Positions 16,271 through 24,394 of a stretch of 64,000 bases of DNA are shown piece by piece. Each line of letters opens with the position of its first letter. Positions within the stretch are counted from its first letter, which is position 1. The position numbers were made by a program, and so were the translations under genes. Source of the stretch: Methylocystis sp. B8. GTDB lineage: Bacteria > Pseudomonadota > Alphaproteobacteria > Rhizobiales > Beijerinckiaceae. Under the pieces are notes generated by a model. The model made no database searches. It saw only the letters and a list, made by a program, of their open reading frames with translations, and was not told where the DNA came from. The stretch is from assembly GCF_005771425.1 (NCBI RefSeq), contig NZ_VBTZ01000001.1, positions 682,001-746,000 of the forward strand, in the 5' to 3' direction.

Positions 16271-16495
16271 ATGAACCATAGAACCAAGATGGGAATTGCC
16301 CTGGGGATTGCAGTTTCTGCCGGGCTCACATCATTTTTGCTCGCCTTGCTCCTTTTGGCGCTAGCGGGGTTTTTAATTGTCTGGGGCAAAGAACCCAAGC
16401 GCACGGAGGAATTTGTTGGGGGGTTGCCGTTCGGCAATTACCTTCTCAAGGCAATGGCTCAATTAGATTCAATTATCTCCTCGCGGGAAAATTGA
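16271..16495 (+). CDS. Small membrane protein
   Basis: A 74-residue protein with a short basic N-terminus, two closely spaced or one long hydrophobic segment (about residues 8-42: ALGIAVSAGLTSFLLALLLL...), and a polar tail (WGKEPKRTEEFVGGLPFGN). AGAAGGAG lies 5-6 nt upstream of the ATG. It has no recognised family and sits alone between decayed kinase sequence and a small hypothetical gene. Confidence 0.55.
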   Translation: MNHRTKMGIALGIAVSAGLTSFLLALLLLALAGFLIVWGKEPKRTEEFVGGLPFGNYLLKAMAQLDSIISSREN

Positions 16496-16582
16496 GCAGC
16501 CTGGCGCATTGTAGGTAATGAGTGAACCGCTCCGACGCACGATGATAACGCGACGTGATGGCGGCTAGGACAATAGCGCCGG

Positions 16583-16780
16583 CTAATTTGAATTTTCGTC
16601 AGCCAAATTCCATAGCTGGTCCAGCAGGATTTTCAGATCGGCGTGGCAGCGTTCGATATGATCTCGAATGACAACTCGATCATCGTGCGTCAGAGTATCC
16701 AGCCTGATGTTAAACCACTCGCGCCGGATAGTTTCACGCAGCGATTCTATTTCTCGGATTAGTTTCTCGGCTTCAGTCAT
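16583..16780 (-). CDS. Small helical hypothetical protein
   Basis: A 65-residue, charged, all-helical protein (MTEAEKLIREIESLRETIR...), with LDTLTHDDRVVIRDHIERC in the middle and a Leu/Trp-containing C-terminus. Its composition is typical of a real small alphaproteobacterial gene, with no membrane segment. Function is unknown; it might be a small dimerising regulator. Confidence 0.55.
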   Translation of the reverse strand: MTEAEKLIREIESLRETIRREWFNIRLDTLTHDDRVVIRDHIERCHADLKILLDQLWNLADENSN

Positions 16781-17219
16781 CAGATGGGTCCTTGTGCGCT
16801 CGGGCTGCCCAGCTTGCCTCGGCGTGATTCAGAGCTCGTGGGCCGGCGGCGGCTTGCAGAGCGACGATTGTTAGCGCCCTTGCCCACGTTCACAGCCGCG
16901 GCGGCTCATTCAGTTTCACTCCAGGCTCGTCGCCGTGTTCATCAGTTAAAGCCGACGCGGCGGTCGTGCGGCCTTGTGTACTGGCCACGGGATACCCAAA
17001 TAGTGCTTTATCGGGTTTCCGCATCATTTCCCTACTGCCTTCAAGCGCCGCGCGCGGAGCGGCTATGCTGACGCGCGGTTAGCCGACATAGCGGCAACGG
17101 CCAATACCAACGGCCAATATCCGGCGCGCCACTGGCGTCGAAAGCCGTGCCGGCGCCGACGTATAACATGTGGCTGCACAGAAAGTCTGCCGGGCCCAAA
17201 CATCGAAGGACAGATACTC
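16781..17219. other. Intergenic stretch, no gene recognised
   Basis: About 440 bp between the small helical gene and the FYDLN gene. The longest frame (16784-17071) is Arg/Ser/Leu-rich and looks like a shadow. Nothing else was identified. Confidence 0.35.
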
Positions 17220-17489
17220 ATGGCCAAAGCCGAACTTGGCGCGAAGCGCCGCTGCTTGACGTGTGGGGCTCCCTTTTACGATCTCAATCGCATGCCGATC
17301 GTCTGCCCCAAGTGCGCCGCCGCCTTTCAGGTGGTCGAGATCGTGCGTTCGACGCCGAAGCGCGCACCGTTGTCTCGGGCCGCGTATGCGCGATCGACAC
17401 CTGTCGCGCCGACGATCGTCGACGCCGACTTATTGAAGGAACATGCGGAAGACGGTGAAATGGAAGATGGGGAAGCGCCCGCGATCTGA
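17220..17489 (+). CDS. FYDLN-acid family zinc-ribbon protein (TIGR02300-like)
   Basis: An 89-residue protein. The N-terminus reads MAKAELGAKRRCLTCGAPFYDLNR, the family signature, with a CxxC pair at 12/15 and a second CxxC (CPKCAAAF) completing a zinc ribbon. The tail is acidic (HAEDGEMEDGE). The family is nearly universal in Alphaproteobacteria and its function is unknown. Finding it inside the island is unusual, because the core copy normally lies among housekeeping genes. The tail is shorter than in typical members. Confidence 0.88.
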   Translation: MAKAELGAKRRCLTCGAPFYDLNRMPIVCPKCAAAFQVVEIVRSTPKRAPLSRAAYARSTPVAPTIVDADLLKEHAEDGEMEDGEAPAI

Positions 17490-17859
17490 ACCGCGCGCCA
17501 AGACGCCGTCAGGCGCGAAGCAGCCTCTTCGCATTGAGCTAGCCCAACCCGTCAGCGAAGCTTTGCGTCGATCGTCGCAGCGGCAGGTTCTCCGCCGATA
17601 GGATTCAGCTCGTCGCGTAATTCGAACCTGCGCATGACGCCTTTCGCGTGGCTTATGCGTGCGGGCCGGCGTGTTCGGTGCGCAAACCAGATTGGCCGAA
17701 AGAAGGGCAGATCGCGCATATGCGATCCATTCGAGAGCGACGAATCTCCGTTGACACCTATTTCGCCCAAGGGCAGCGAAGAGACACGCGCTTCGGCGCG
17801 CCATTCCTTGGCGCGGCTATTGCATAAAAATAAGCTGCGATCGCTTTTTTCCGCATGTC
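17490..17859. other. Stretch upstream of the glycosyltransferase
   Basis: About 370 bp. The frame of the glycosyltransferase stays open some way upstream of its first usable start but does not read as TPR repeats. This may be remnant sequence of a lost N-terminal domain. No separate gene was recognised. Confidence 0.35.
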
Positions 17860-19263
17860 GTGGCTTGCAGACGAGCGCATGAGACGGTTTGCCGTCGGAA
17901 AGGCGCGATGCGCTCGTTCATTCGAGCTCGCCGAATGTGCGAATGGGATGATTTCGCCGGCCGTCGAAGCTTTGTGCGCGCCCGATTAGCGGAACCGAGC
18001 GCGGCGCTTGTCCCACCCTTCGTGCTGCTCGCGGAGCCCGGCTTTTCCGCCGCGGAACAACGCATCTGTTCTGAAATCTGGATGCGCACGCGGCTGGCGG
18101 CGGCCGCTCTGGAGCGCGAGCGGCTCGATTTTCGCTTTAATGCGACACGCCAAGGCGCCGCAAAATTAAAGCTCGGCTATCTCTCAAGCGACTTTCAGAA
18201 TCATGCGACCGCGCATCTGCTGGTTGAAATTCTCGAAGCGCAGGACCACGCGCGTTTCGAGCTTCATGCCTTTTCCTATGGCGGCAGCGATGGCGGCGCC
18301 ATGCGCGCACGGCTGTCTCGCGCCTTCGATAGTTTCAATGACATCACGCCGCTTTCCGACGCTGAGGCGGCGAAGGCGATTTATCGGAAAGAGATCGACA
18401 TTCTCATCGACCTCAAAGGCTTCACTCAGGCGACGCGAACGTCAATCCTCGCACTGCGCCCGGCGCCGATACAGGTAAATTTCCTGGGCTATCCCGGCAC
18501 GCTGGGCCCGGGGCTGTGCGATTACATCATCACCGATGTTTTTTGCACGCCGCCCGGTAGCGCCGCAGATTATGCGGAATCCTTCGCCTATCTGCCCCAT
18601 TCCTATCAGCCACATGGACGCCACGATGCTGTGGAGTTTGCGCCGCATCGCGTCGTCGCCGGTCTGCCGGAAGAAGGATTCGTCTTCTGCTGTTTCAATC
18701 AGACCTTCAAATTCACTCCAGCAATTTTCGACATTTGGTGTCGTCTGCTGCGCAGCCTGCCGGAGAGCGTTCTGTGGCTTCTTGCGGCCCGTGAGGCAGA
18801 AGGCAATCTTCGCAACGAGGCGTGGGGGCGCGGCGTCGATGGTTCGCGGCTGATTTTCGCGCCGGACCTACCGCATGGCGAACACCTCAGGCGTCTCCAA
18901 CTCGCCGACCTCGTACTCGACACGGCGCCCTATGGCGCCCATACGACCGCGAGCGATGCTCTTTGGGCTGGCGTCCCGATCGTGACGCGGCCCGGCGCGA
19001 CATTTCCCTCGCGCGTCGCCGGCAGCCTCTTGCACGCCGTCGGACTTCCCGAATTGATCATCGAGGATCAAGACGATTACTTCGACTTGGCCTTCGCTCT
19101 TGCGACGGATAAGGAAAGGCTGAGCGGGCTGCGTCTCAGGCTTTCCGGCAACCGGCTGAGCGCGCCCTTATTCGACGTCAAACGCTATACAGTCGCGCTG
19201 GAAGCTCTCTACAGTAGGATGTGGGCGCGATATAGATCAGGACTGCCACCAGCCGCAGTCTGA
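17860..19263 (+). CDS. GT41-type (SPINDLY/O-GlcNAc transferase-like) glycosyltransferase lacking its TPR domain
   Basis: A 467-residue protein (GTG start; ATG at 17908 is an alternative). The C-terminal catalytic part of bacterial O-GlcNAc-transferase-like proteins is clear: LKLGYLSSDFQNHATAHLL, ILIDLKGFTQATR, QVNFLGYPGTLG, CFNQTFKFTP and the nucleotide-sugar-binding stretch APYGAHTTASDALWAGVP. These enzymes normally carry many TPR repeats first; here the sequence starts at RRMCEWDDF with about 20 unrelated residues before it. It is therefore N-terminally truncated or dependent on a separate partner. Activity is uncertain. Confidence 0.85.
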   Translation: MACRRAHETVCRRKGAMRSFIRARRMCEWDDFAGRRSFVRARLAEPSAALVPPFVLLAEPGFSAAEQRICSEIWMRTRLAAAALERERLDFRFNATRQGAAKLKLGYLSSDFQNHATAHLLVEILEAQDHARFELHAFSYGGSDGGAMRARLSRAFDSFNDITPLSDAEAAKAIYRKEIDILIDLKGFTQATRTSILALRPAPIQVNFLGYPGTLGPGLCDYIITDVFCTPPGSAADYAESFAYLPHSYQPHGRHDAVEFAPHRVVAGLPEEGFVFCCFNQTFKFTPAIFDIWCRLLRSLPESVLWLLAAREAEGNLRNEAWGRGVDGSRLIFAPDLPHGEHLRRLQLADLVLDTAPYGAHTTASDALWAGVPIVTRPGATFPSRVAGSLLHAVGLPELIIEDQDDYFDLAFALATDKERLSGLRLRLSGNRLSAPLFDVKRYTVALEALYSRMWARYRSGLPPAAV

Positions 19264-19417
19264 GCCGCCGTCGATCGATCGTCTCCTGGAGAACGATACC
19301 GTCGATGCTGGATGCGTCCTATTGCGTCCAGATGGTCAAGCGGAGCAACCTTTAGAACAATTGATCCGAGGGGCGCGCAGTCGCGCATGAAGCAGAAAGG
19401 CCTATGGAATCCTCGCC

Positions 19418-19699
19418 ATGTATGAAGGCATCTTTAACGCCCGAATGAAGGTCGAGGAACGCGAAGGCGGAATTTATGTTGGCAGCGTTCGAATCTATAC
19501 GAGGGACTCGACAGGTCGGCTTGACGATAATGTGCAAGAGGTGCTCGGACTCTTCGATCACGCGCGCCTAAAGCGATGCTGCCAATGTCATGGCCGCTTC
19601 ATTGGCCACCATGCTGCGCATTGTTGTTCGCCTGAATGTGATCATGCCGCGCGCCAGATCGCGCAGGAAAACGCAAGCGAGAGACGCAAGCGGCGATAG
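19418..19699 (+). CDS. Hypothetical protein with a Cys/His zinc-finger-like segment
   Basis: A 93-residue protein. The first half is beta-like and charged (EREGGIYVGSVRIYTRD). The second contains CCQCHGRFIGHH and HCCSPECDH, a dense Cys/His cluster able to bind zinc, and ends in a basic tail (NASERRKRR). It may bind nucleic acid. No family was recognised. Confidence 0.5.
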   Translation: MYEGIFNARMKVEEREGGIYVGSVRIYTRDSTGRLDDNVQEVLGLFDHARLKRCCQCHGRFIGHHAAHCCSPECDHAARQIAQENASERRKRR

Positions 19700-19886
19700 C
19701 TCGCCCTGCGCGTTGTTCAGCGCCAGCGCCATATAGGCGGTCGCGGCCTGCATTAAAAGGTCCCGCGAAGCCCGAGGAGAGGTCCTTTGCGTAAGGCGGC
19801 GTCGAGCCGAAAGCGCGAAAGACTCTCCATCGGCCCGCGCTGCGCCGGCGCTATAGCTTGTAGATTCAGTCTGCTATATTGCCGTC

Positions 19887-20216
19887 ATGCACGAGATCTC
19901 TCGCCGCCAATACGCCGTCGCAGCCGCCATTGCGAACATCGCCAAATCCTCCGATGCCGCTGTCCTCGATGCGCTTTGCGTGAGGATGACGTCGCTCGCC
20001 GGCACTGGCCGCATGATGAAACGCCCTTGGCAGGAGCAAGAAGCCCGGAAGATACTCGCCATCGCCGAAAGGCGGCTTGCGGAGTTGCGGGCGAGGGCTG
20101 CCCTGACGCCGGACACGATGTATGGCGCAAAGTTGCAGAACTCGCCGCAGACTACTGCCAAGACGGCGATTTCGCGTTTACTGGCGATCAAATGGCTTGG
20201 CGCATTCTGGCGATAG
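19887..20216 (+). CDS. Hypothetical protein
   Basis: A 109-residue, Ala-rich helical protein (MHEISRRQYAVAAAIANIAK...) with a basic centre (RPWQEQEARKILAIAERRL). Coding character is moderate: the opposite strand also shows long frames here, so the call is uncertain. No family or partner is recognised. Confidence 0.4.
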   Translation: MHEISRRQYAVAAAIANIAKSSDAAVLDALCVRMTSLAGTGRMMKRPWQEQEARKILAIAERRLAELRARAALTPDTMYGAKLQNSPQTTAKTAISRLLAIKWLGAFWR

Positions 20217-20918
20217 CGTTCCGAGGAGACGCGCCGTCATTCTCGGTCAGAGCCACTGGAGATGCTGTCGCCGATAAGAGGCCGGCGGGGCATCCCCTGA
20301 ACCTTCCAAAGGGGATCACAGTCGGCAAGAAGCGCCGAGAAGATCAGCGAAGCGCTCCAGCGTCGCCGACTGCGACGGCGGCGTCAAACTCATCGTACGC
20401 TGGATTCTAATTGCGGGAATCCGTTCTGCTAGGCGCAAACGATCACAGAAATTGTAATCTGTCCGTATGGATCTACGAGCCGGCCGCGGGCCTCGCTTCT
20501 GAGGGCTCCGCGATCTTTCCTAGGCGCAGTCGCTCCACGACTTGTGGTTCAGGTTTGGGTCGAACCGCGGAGTCGAGGATAATGCTTAGGTTTGAAGAGC
20601 ATTTTCTCCTGTTTCGGCGTCACTGGCTATTTCGACGCCATTTCGTGTTTGCCGCGGTCCTGGATATGTGCAACCAACTTAGCTGGAAGCGCGAAGTTAA
20701 ACCACAACGCAAGAGTTCCGCTGGACAGCCAAGCTGGACATCATCGTCGAGAAGCGCCTCCTTTGCTGCCAATGCCATCTACCGTTTGAAGCCGAGCTAA
20801 ACTGACTCCAACTGCTTGTTCGTTTCTGTGCGGTGGGAACGAAGTGGCCTACATCAGCACGGCAGTGAACGCTTCCAATATTGGCGGAACCGTCGCGGCC
20901 TTTCCCAGGGGCCGTTAA
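20217..20918. other. Non-coding stretch upstream of the NepR-like gene
   Basis: About 700 bp without a supportable gene. A frame at 20411-20800 has an LFRRHWLFRRHFVF motif but an irregular composition and no good start. The 3' end probably carries the promoter of the NepR-like gene. Confidence 0.35.
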
Positions 20919-21119
20919 ATGACGCCGCAAACAAAAAATGGGGTGAAGCGCGAGTTGGAGGGTGAGCGTCACCTGAAGCAAATCGCGGAGCAGTTGAGGA
21001 AGAACTTCGCGTCAGTCGTTGCAGAACCGCTACCCTCCGCGATGCTAGATTTGCTAGACGCGCTCGATCAGAATCCCGCAAGCTCCATTTCGCCTCGGCG
21101 AAGTCCAAATTCAGAGTGA
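20919..21119 (+). CDS. NepR-like anti-sigma factor
   Basis: A 66-residue protein. The helix pair IAEQLRKNFASVVAEPLPSA / MLDLLDALDQ follows the NepR pattern (two helices joined by an E-P-[LVI]-P turn) that wraps around the sigma factor EcfG in the alphaproteobacterial general stress response. Disordered ends are typical of NepR. No ecfG or phyR is adjacent, so this is an orphan, island-borne copy that could tune the host stress response. Assignment rests on the short motif only. Confidence 0.7.
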   Translation: MTPQTKNGVKRELEGERHLKQIAEQLRKNFASVVAEPLPSAMLDLLDALDQNPASSISPRRSPNSE

Positions 21120-21212
21120 TGTGTCCTCCGCTTCAATCCGGGCGATTCCATGCCGCAATGCTACCACGGTACGTTGAAACCACTGGCGAGGTCGCGAAAC
21201 AAGGCAATTATT

Positions 21213-21515
21213 ATGTTTGCGAACAAAACCGCGATTGAGCGCGCCTTTGATTTGGCCCGTTCAGGAGAGTGCAGTCGCATTTCGGACCTTACACGACGCT
21301 TGGACCGCGAAGGCTATAACAGCGCCCAAATTTATGGACCGCTTCTCAAGAAGCAGCTCGCAGGCTTAATTGGCGCGGCAAAGAATGCGCATGCTGAAGA
21401 TGCAGCGGACTTTTCTTTAGACTGCAGCGATGGCGAGCTGCGCCGCCATCGTCGAGTTGCACTCGGAAAACGCGACCGACTTTCCCCTCAGACCGAGGAC
21501 CTGTCCCCTCTCTAA
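21213..21515 (+). CDS. Hypothetical helical protein
   Basis: A 100-residue protein starting MFANKTAIERAFDLARSGEC, followed by SDLTRRLDREGYNSAQIYG and a basic C-terminus. The first 60 residues read as a compact helical domain resembling short proteins common in Rhizobiales that pair a stretch of this type with an unknown role. The ATG at 21213 is preferred over 21150. The C-terminal 30 residues look less protein-like, so the gene may be frayed. Confidence 0.5.
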   Translation: MFANKTAIERAFDLARSGECSRISDLTRRLDREGYNSAQIYGPLLKKQLAGLIGAAKNAHAEDAADFSLDCSDGELRRHRRVALGKRDRLSPQTEDLSPL

Positions 21516-21772
21516 GGAAGTGAAGGCTCAGCCACTGTCGCGCACTGCCTCTGCACTCCGCGCGCTTGAATACCATCTCGATTGGTCTGAATAGCGCCAA
21601 CGCGATCTTCTGATATCCATCGGCATCAACTCTCCGTCGTCAACCCGTAACGAATAGCGCCGATCCAATCGCCCGGCGGGATCGTGATGTCTGGCGTCAG
21701 GGCCTTTGAGACAAACTGGGCGGATTGCTGAACGGAGGATTTCTGGCTCATCGTAACCGTCAGGGAGTGAAG

Positions 21773-22010
21773 ATGAGCCAGAAATCCGATAGCCTGAAAC
21801 CGTCGTCCGAACGGCTTGTGAGAGACATCCGGCGCGCGACGCCGGCATTACTCGGCCGAAGAGAAGATACGCATTGTGCTCGATGGTCTGCGCGGCGAAC
21901 ACAGCATCGCTGAGCTGTGCCGGCGGGAAGGCATCGCCGAGAGCCTGTATTACTCCTGGTCGAAAGAGTTCCTCGAAGCCGGCAAGCGGCGCCTTGTCGC
22001 GAAATGGGTT
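21773..22010 (+). pseudogene. IS3-family transposase OrfA remnant (frameshifted, truncated)
   Basis: The first frame starts MSQKSDSLKPSSERLVRDIR; after one extra base near 21842 a second frame continues RRHYSAEEKIRIVLDGLRG, then HSIAELCRREGIAES, LYYSWSKEFLEAGKRRL. This is the helix-turn-helix OrfA of IS3-type elements. Similarity stops at about 22010, and no OrfB (rve) sequence follows, so only the 5' end of the element remains. Confidence 0.85.
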
Positions 22011-22020
22011 TGTTTGGCAG

Positions 22021-22374
22021 ATGGCGTTCCAACGCGCCAAAGCAAGTTAGTTCCGAATATTATTCTCAAATTTGCGTTCAGTCGTAATTTTGAATCTTAA
22101 AACAATCGAAGTGTTGGCTGTAATCTTGTATACGGATCAAACATCAAAGGTTGGTTGCATACTGTTGTTCGGCGCAGTTGTTCGGTTTTGGTTGCAAGGC
22201 GACGCTTGTAATTTTGCAAATATGCGCTACCTATACATTATCGAAATTTGGCCGAACGATCTTGCTTTCGCTCTCTCTTTGCGCGTCGGCTCCTGACTTC
22301 CTCTCCAGAACTTCGATCCACAGGCGCTTTGCAATGGTCAAAGCGCAGTCAGCTTGTTCTTGAAAGGACATGTC
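22021..22374. other. AT-rich segment upstream of the cold-shock gene
   Basis: About 350 bp, much richer in A+T than the rest of the window (many runs such as AATTTTG and TATAC). It separates the broken IS3 piece from the cold-shock gene and may contain its promoter and long 5' leader. No gene was recognised. Confidence 0.45.
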
Positions 22375-22587
22375 ATGCAGACCGGCACAGTAAAATGGTT
22401 CAACGGCCAAAAAGGGTTTGGCTTCATTCAGCCTGAGTCCGGCGGCCCGGACGTATTCGTCCACATCAGCGCGGTTGAGCGCGCAGGGCTGCTCGGCCTC
22501 GCAGAAGGTCAGAAGGTCACTTACGAAATTGCCGTCGACGGACGTAGCGGCAAATCTTCGGCGGACCAGTTGCAAATCGCAGCCTAG
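22375..22587 (+). CDS. Cold-shock protein (CspA family)
   Basis: A 70-residue OB-fold protein, complete. It has the RNP1 motif KGFGFI and the RNP2 motif VFVHISA, preceded by [10 protein letters not shown]. It binds single-stranded RNA/DNA and acts as an RNA chaperone. AAAGGA lies 8 nt before the ATG at 22375; a further upstream ATG (22354) adds seven unrelated residues. Alphaproteobacteria carry many such copies; this one is inside the island. Confidence 0.93.
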   Translation: MQTGTVKWFNGQKGFGFIQPESGGPDVFVHISAVERAGLLGLAEGQKVTYEIAVDGRSGKSSADQLQIAA

Positions 22588-22715
22588 CAGGGCTTCGCCC
22601 CTGGCGGTTGATCCGCATAGTGATCCCCTCGTCAGCGCGTGAATTCTACTCCCGCCAAAGCGCTTGGGCATCGCTGCCCAAGCGACCATGAAGTCGTCCA
22701 TATGAGGGGCAAGAC

Positions 22716-22868
22716 GTGGCAAAAGGTCAACGACGCGGGAATCGCGAAGTGAAAATACCCAAGAAAGATAAACCTCATGATGGGAGCGCGGTTGCGGGCA
22801 AGGGATCGTCTTGGCTGACTGTTGAGAAGCTCCAAGCGCGCGAAGCCGAAGCGAAACGTCGGCGCTGA
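22716..22868 (+). CDS. Small basic protein of the MAKGQ-RxNRE type
   Basis: A 50-residue protein with a GTG start at 22716 and AGGGG 6-8 nt upstream. It starts MAKGQRRGNREVKIPKKDKP and ends with a basic helix (EAEAKRRR). The MAKGQ...NRE...KPKK opening is common among tiny Lys-rich proteins of Rhizobiales, of unknown function. Strong charge suggests nucleic-acid or ribosome association. Confidence 0.65.
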   Translation: MAKGQRRGNREVKIPKKDKPHDGSAVAGKGSSWLTVEKLQAREAEAKRRR

Positions 22869-22927
22869 ACGATGCGCGAGCGGCAGCCTAGCCGTTTACG
22901 TCTGATAAAATCTAGGAGCGCTTCCAG

Positions 22928-23188
22928 GTGTCGAATGACAACGAAAATGCCGCGCGCGCGCGACATCAAGCACATCGCATCATTTCCCGGCCAGCGCATA
23001 AATTTCCGATCGGCGTCCGCGTGATCCAAAGGTTCGGGGCGCCAACTGGCATGGGTTCGTTCCACATCACGCGCCATCTTCCCGATGACGGCGCCGGTTT
23101 GCAGTATCGGGTGAAGAGAGAGAGCGATGGCCAGGAAAGGGTCGCTATCGAATCCTCTCTCGAACTCGTCCGGCGGGACGACAATTAA
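22928..23188 (+). CDS. Conserved hypothetical protein
   Basis: An 86-residue protein with an N-terminal polar tail and a beta-rich core (FPIGVRVIQRFG, SFHITRHLPDDGAGLQYRVKRESD, ERVAIESSLEL). The layout resembles small SH3-like or barrel proteins common in Rhizobiales plasmids and islands; function is unknown. It belongs to a run of three small same-strand genes (22716-23481). Confidence 0.65.
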   Translation: MSNDNENAARARHQAHRIISRPAHKFPIGVRVIQRFGAPTGMGSFHITRHLPDDGAGLQYRVKRESDGQERVAIESSLELVRRDDN

Positions 23189-23211
23189 CTTAAGAGCTTC
23201 TGGAGGCGAGC

Positions 23212-23481
23212 GTGGACGCGAAGGACTACAGAGCCGAAGCCGCCCTCTTTTTTTGCAAGGCGACAAATGCAAATTACAGATCGCTTAGCTTCCGGCGGTT
23301 CGCGCGCGCGTCAGAGGCCATCCGCTTTGCGGTAGAGGAGCTTGTGCCAAGGGCCTTGGCCAGTTGCTCCCTGGAAGTGGATCAACAGCACTTTTTTGGC
23401 CGCGAGATTCGCTCGCTTTACGACAGCCCCGACTATCCGTTACGTCGCCGGCCGGCAAAGTTCTATATGCGTCGCGTGTAA
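23212..23481 (+). CDS. Conserved hypothetical protein
   Basis: An 89-residue protein with a GTG start at 23212 preceded by GGAGG. It begins MDAKDYRAEAALFF and contains FRRFARASEAIRFAVEEL, a helical core found in small alphaproteobacterial proteins, then a C-terminal HFFGREIRSLYDSPDYPL. It follows the preceding small gene by 23 bp and is likely co-transcribed with it. Function is unknown. Confidence 0.65.
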   Translation: MDAKDYRAEAALFFCKATNANYRSLSFRRFARASEAIRFAVEELVPRALASCSLEVDQQHFFGREIRSLYDSPDYPLRRRPAKFYMRRV

Positions 23482-24394
23482 AAATGTGACTATTGCTGTG
23501 CGCAGGGAAGGCTCGCGCGGGGCCTCGCTCTGACGATCGCGTGGGCGTTGACCGGACGGCGCGGCGGTGAGTCAGTCTCTCTGCATCGCCTCAACATAGT
23601 TCTACACGCGTTTCGACAGCGCCGATCGTACCGCGCTTAGGCTTGTCGCCGTCATATCCCGCATGAGACCCGCTCTCGGGAGTCAGCGGAAATGCCGTCA
23701 AGTTGCATTCCGACTGCAAGAAGTCTGCGGGTGGCGTAAACAAAGGTGGCCCGACAATCGATCGGCGTTCGGTAAACCTGTCATCAGGCAAGGGCCAATC
23801 CAAGGTCGAGTATCTTATCAGGAACCGGGCGCGCGACTCTCCATCTTGGCCGGACGAAGTACGTCGAGGCCGGATCGGTTGATGCAGATTGTGAGGTCCA
23901 CTTCGAACACAACGCTTGCAGTCGGGCAGGCCATACGTTGCTTGTGGCCGTTTAGCCGGACCACGCCGGAATGCCTGTGACGCTGCTCCGTGAATCCGAT
24001 GGCAATATGCGCCTAGACGGATCCAGAGTCGCTCGACTGTTGCAGCCGAGCGACGAAAATCAGGCCGTCGATGAGCGCGGAAGAGCGCACGGCGCGCCAG
24101 AACTCTTGCCTGTCAAAGAGCTGCTTGCTGCTGAAAAGTTTAGAGAAGACTATCGTGCAAGATCGGAGAGACGACGATGTCGAAGAAGTCCACGAAAATG
24201 CGCCCGATTAAGAGGGCAAGATTAAAGCAATCGTGCCGATTGCGTGTAAGGTTTTGTCTGCACATTGTTATCTTCGTGTGAAGCGATTCTTCACAGTGTG
24301 CGTCTTTCCGCGTTTCATTTCTTTTTCAACGCCATGATGCGAGCTGCGCGGATTTGCGCTTGTTTTGCAGTCGCGCCGGCGCAAGCTCTTGCGC
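23482..24394. other. Long degenerate stretch before the relaxase
   Basis: About 900 bp with no intact gene. It contains a small IS5-type transposase relic (listed separately) and short frames such as 23971-24225 that lack a recognisable pattern. Part of it may hold the mobilisation origin (oriT) used by the relaxase at 24395, but no clear nic-type inverted repeat was found. Confidence 0.45.
23630..23683 (-). pseudogene. IS5-type transposase fragment
   Basis: On the reverse strand, TPESGSHAGYDGDKPKRG matches the well-conserved TPESG-x-AGYDG-x-KR-x-G stretch of IS5/IS427-type DDE transposases. The sequence on both sides diverges and soon meets a stop, so only a scrap remains. Confidence 0.55.

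Noticed and set aside
20411..20800. Forward frame with an LFRRHWLFRRHFVF motif
   Set aside because: No credible start, mixed composition and no family similarity recognised.
22231..22722. Reverse frame of 163 codons over the cold-shock gene
   Set aside because: The cold-shock protein on the forward strand is complete with both RNP motifs.
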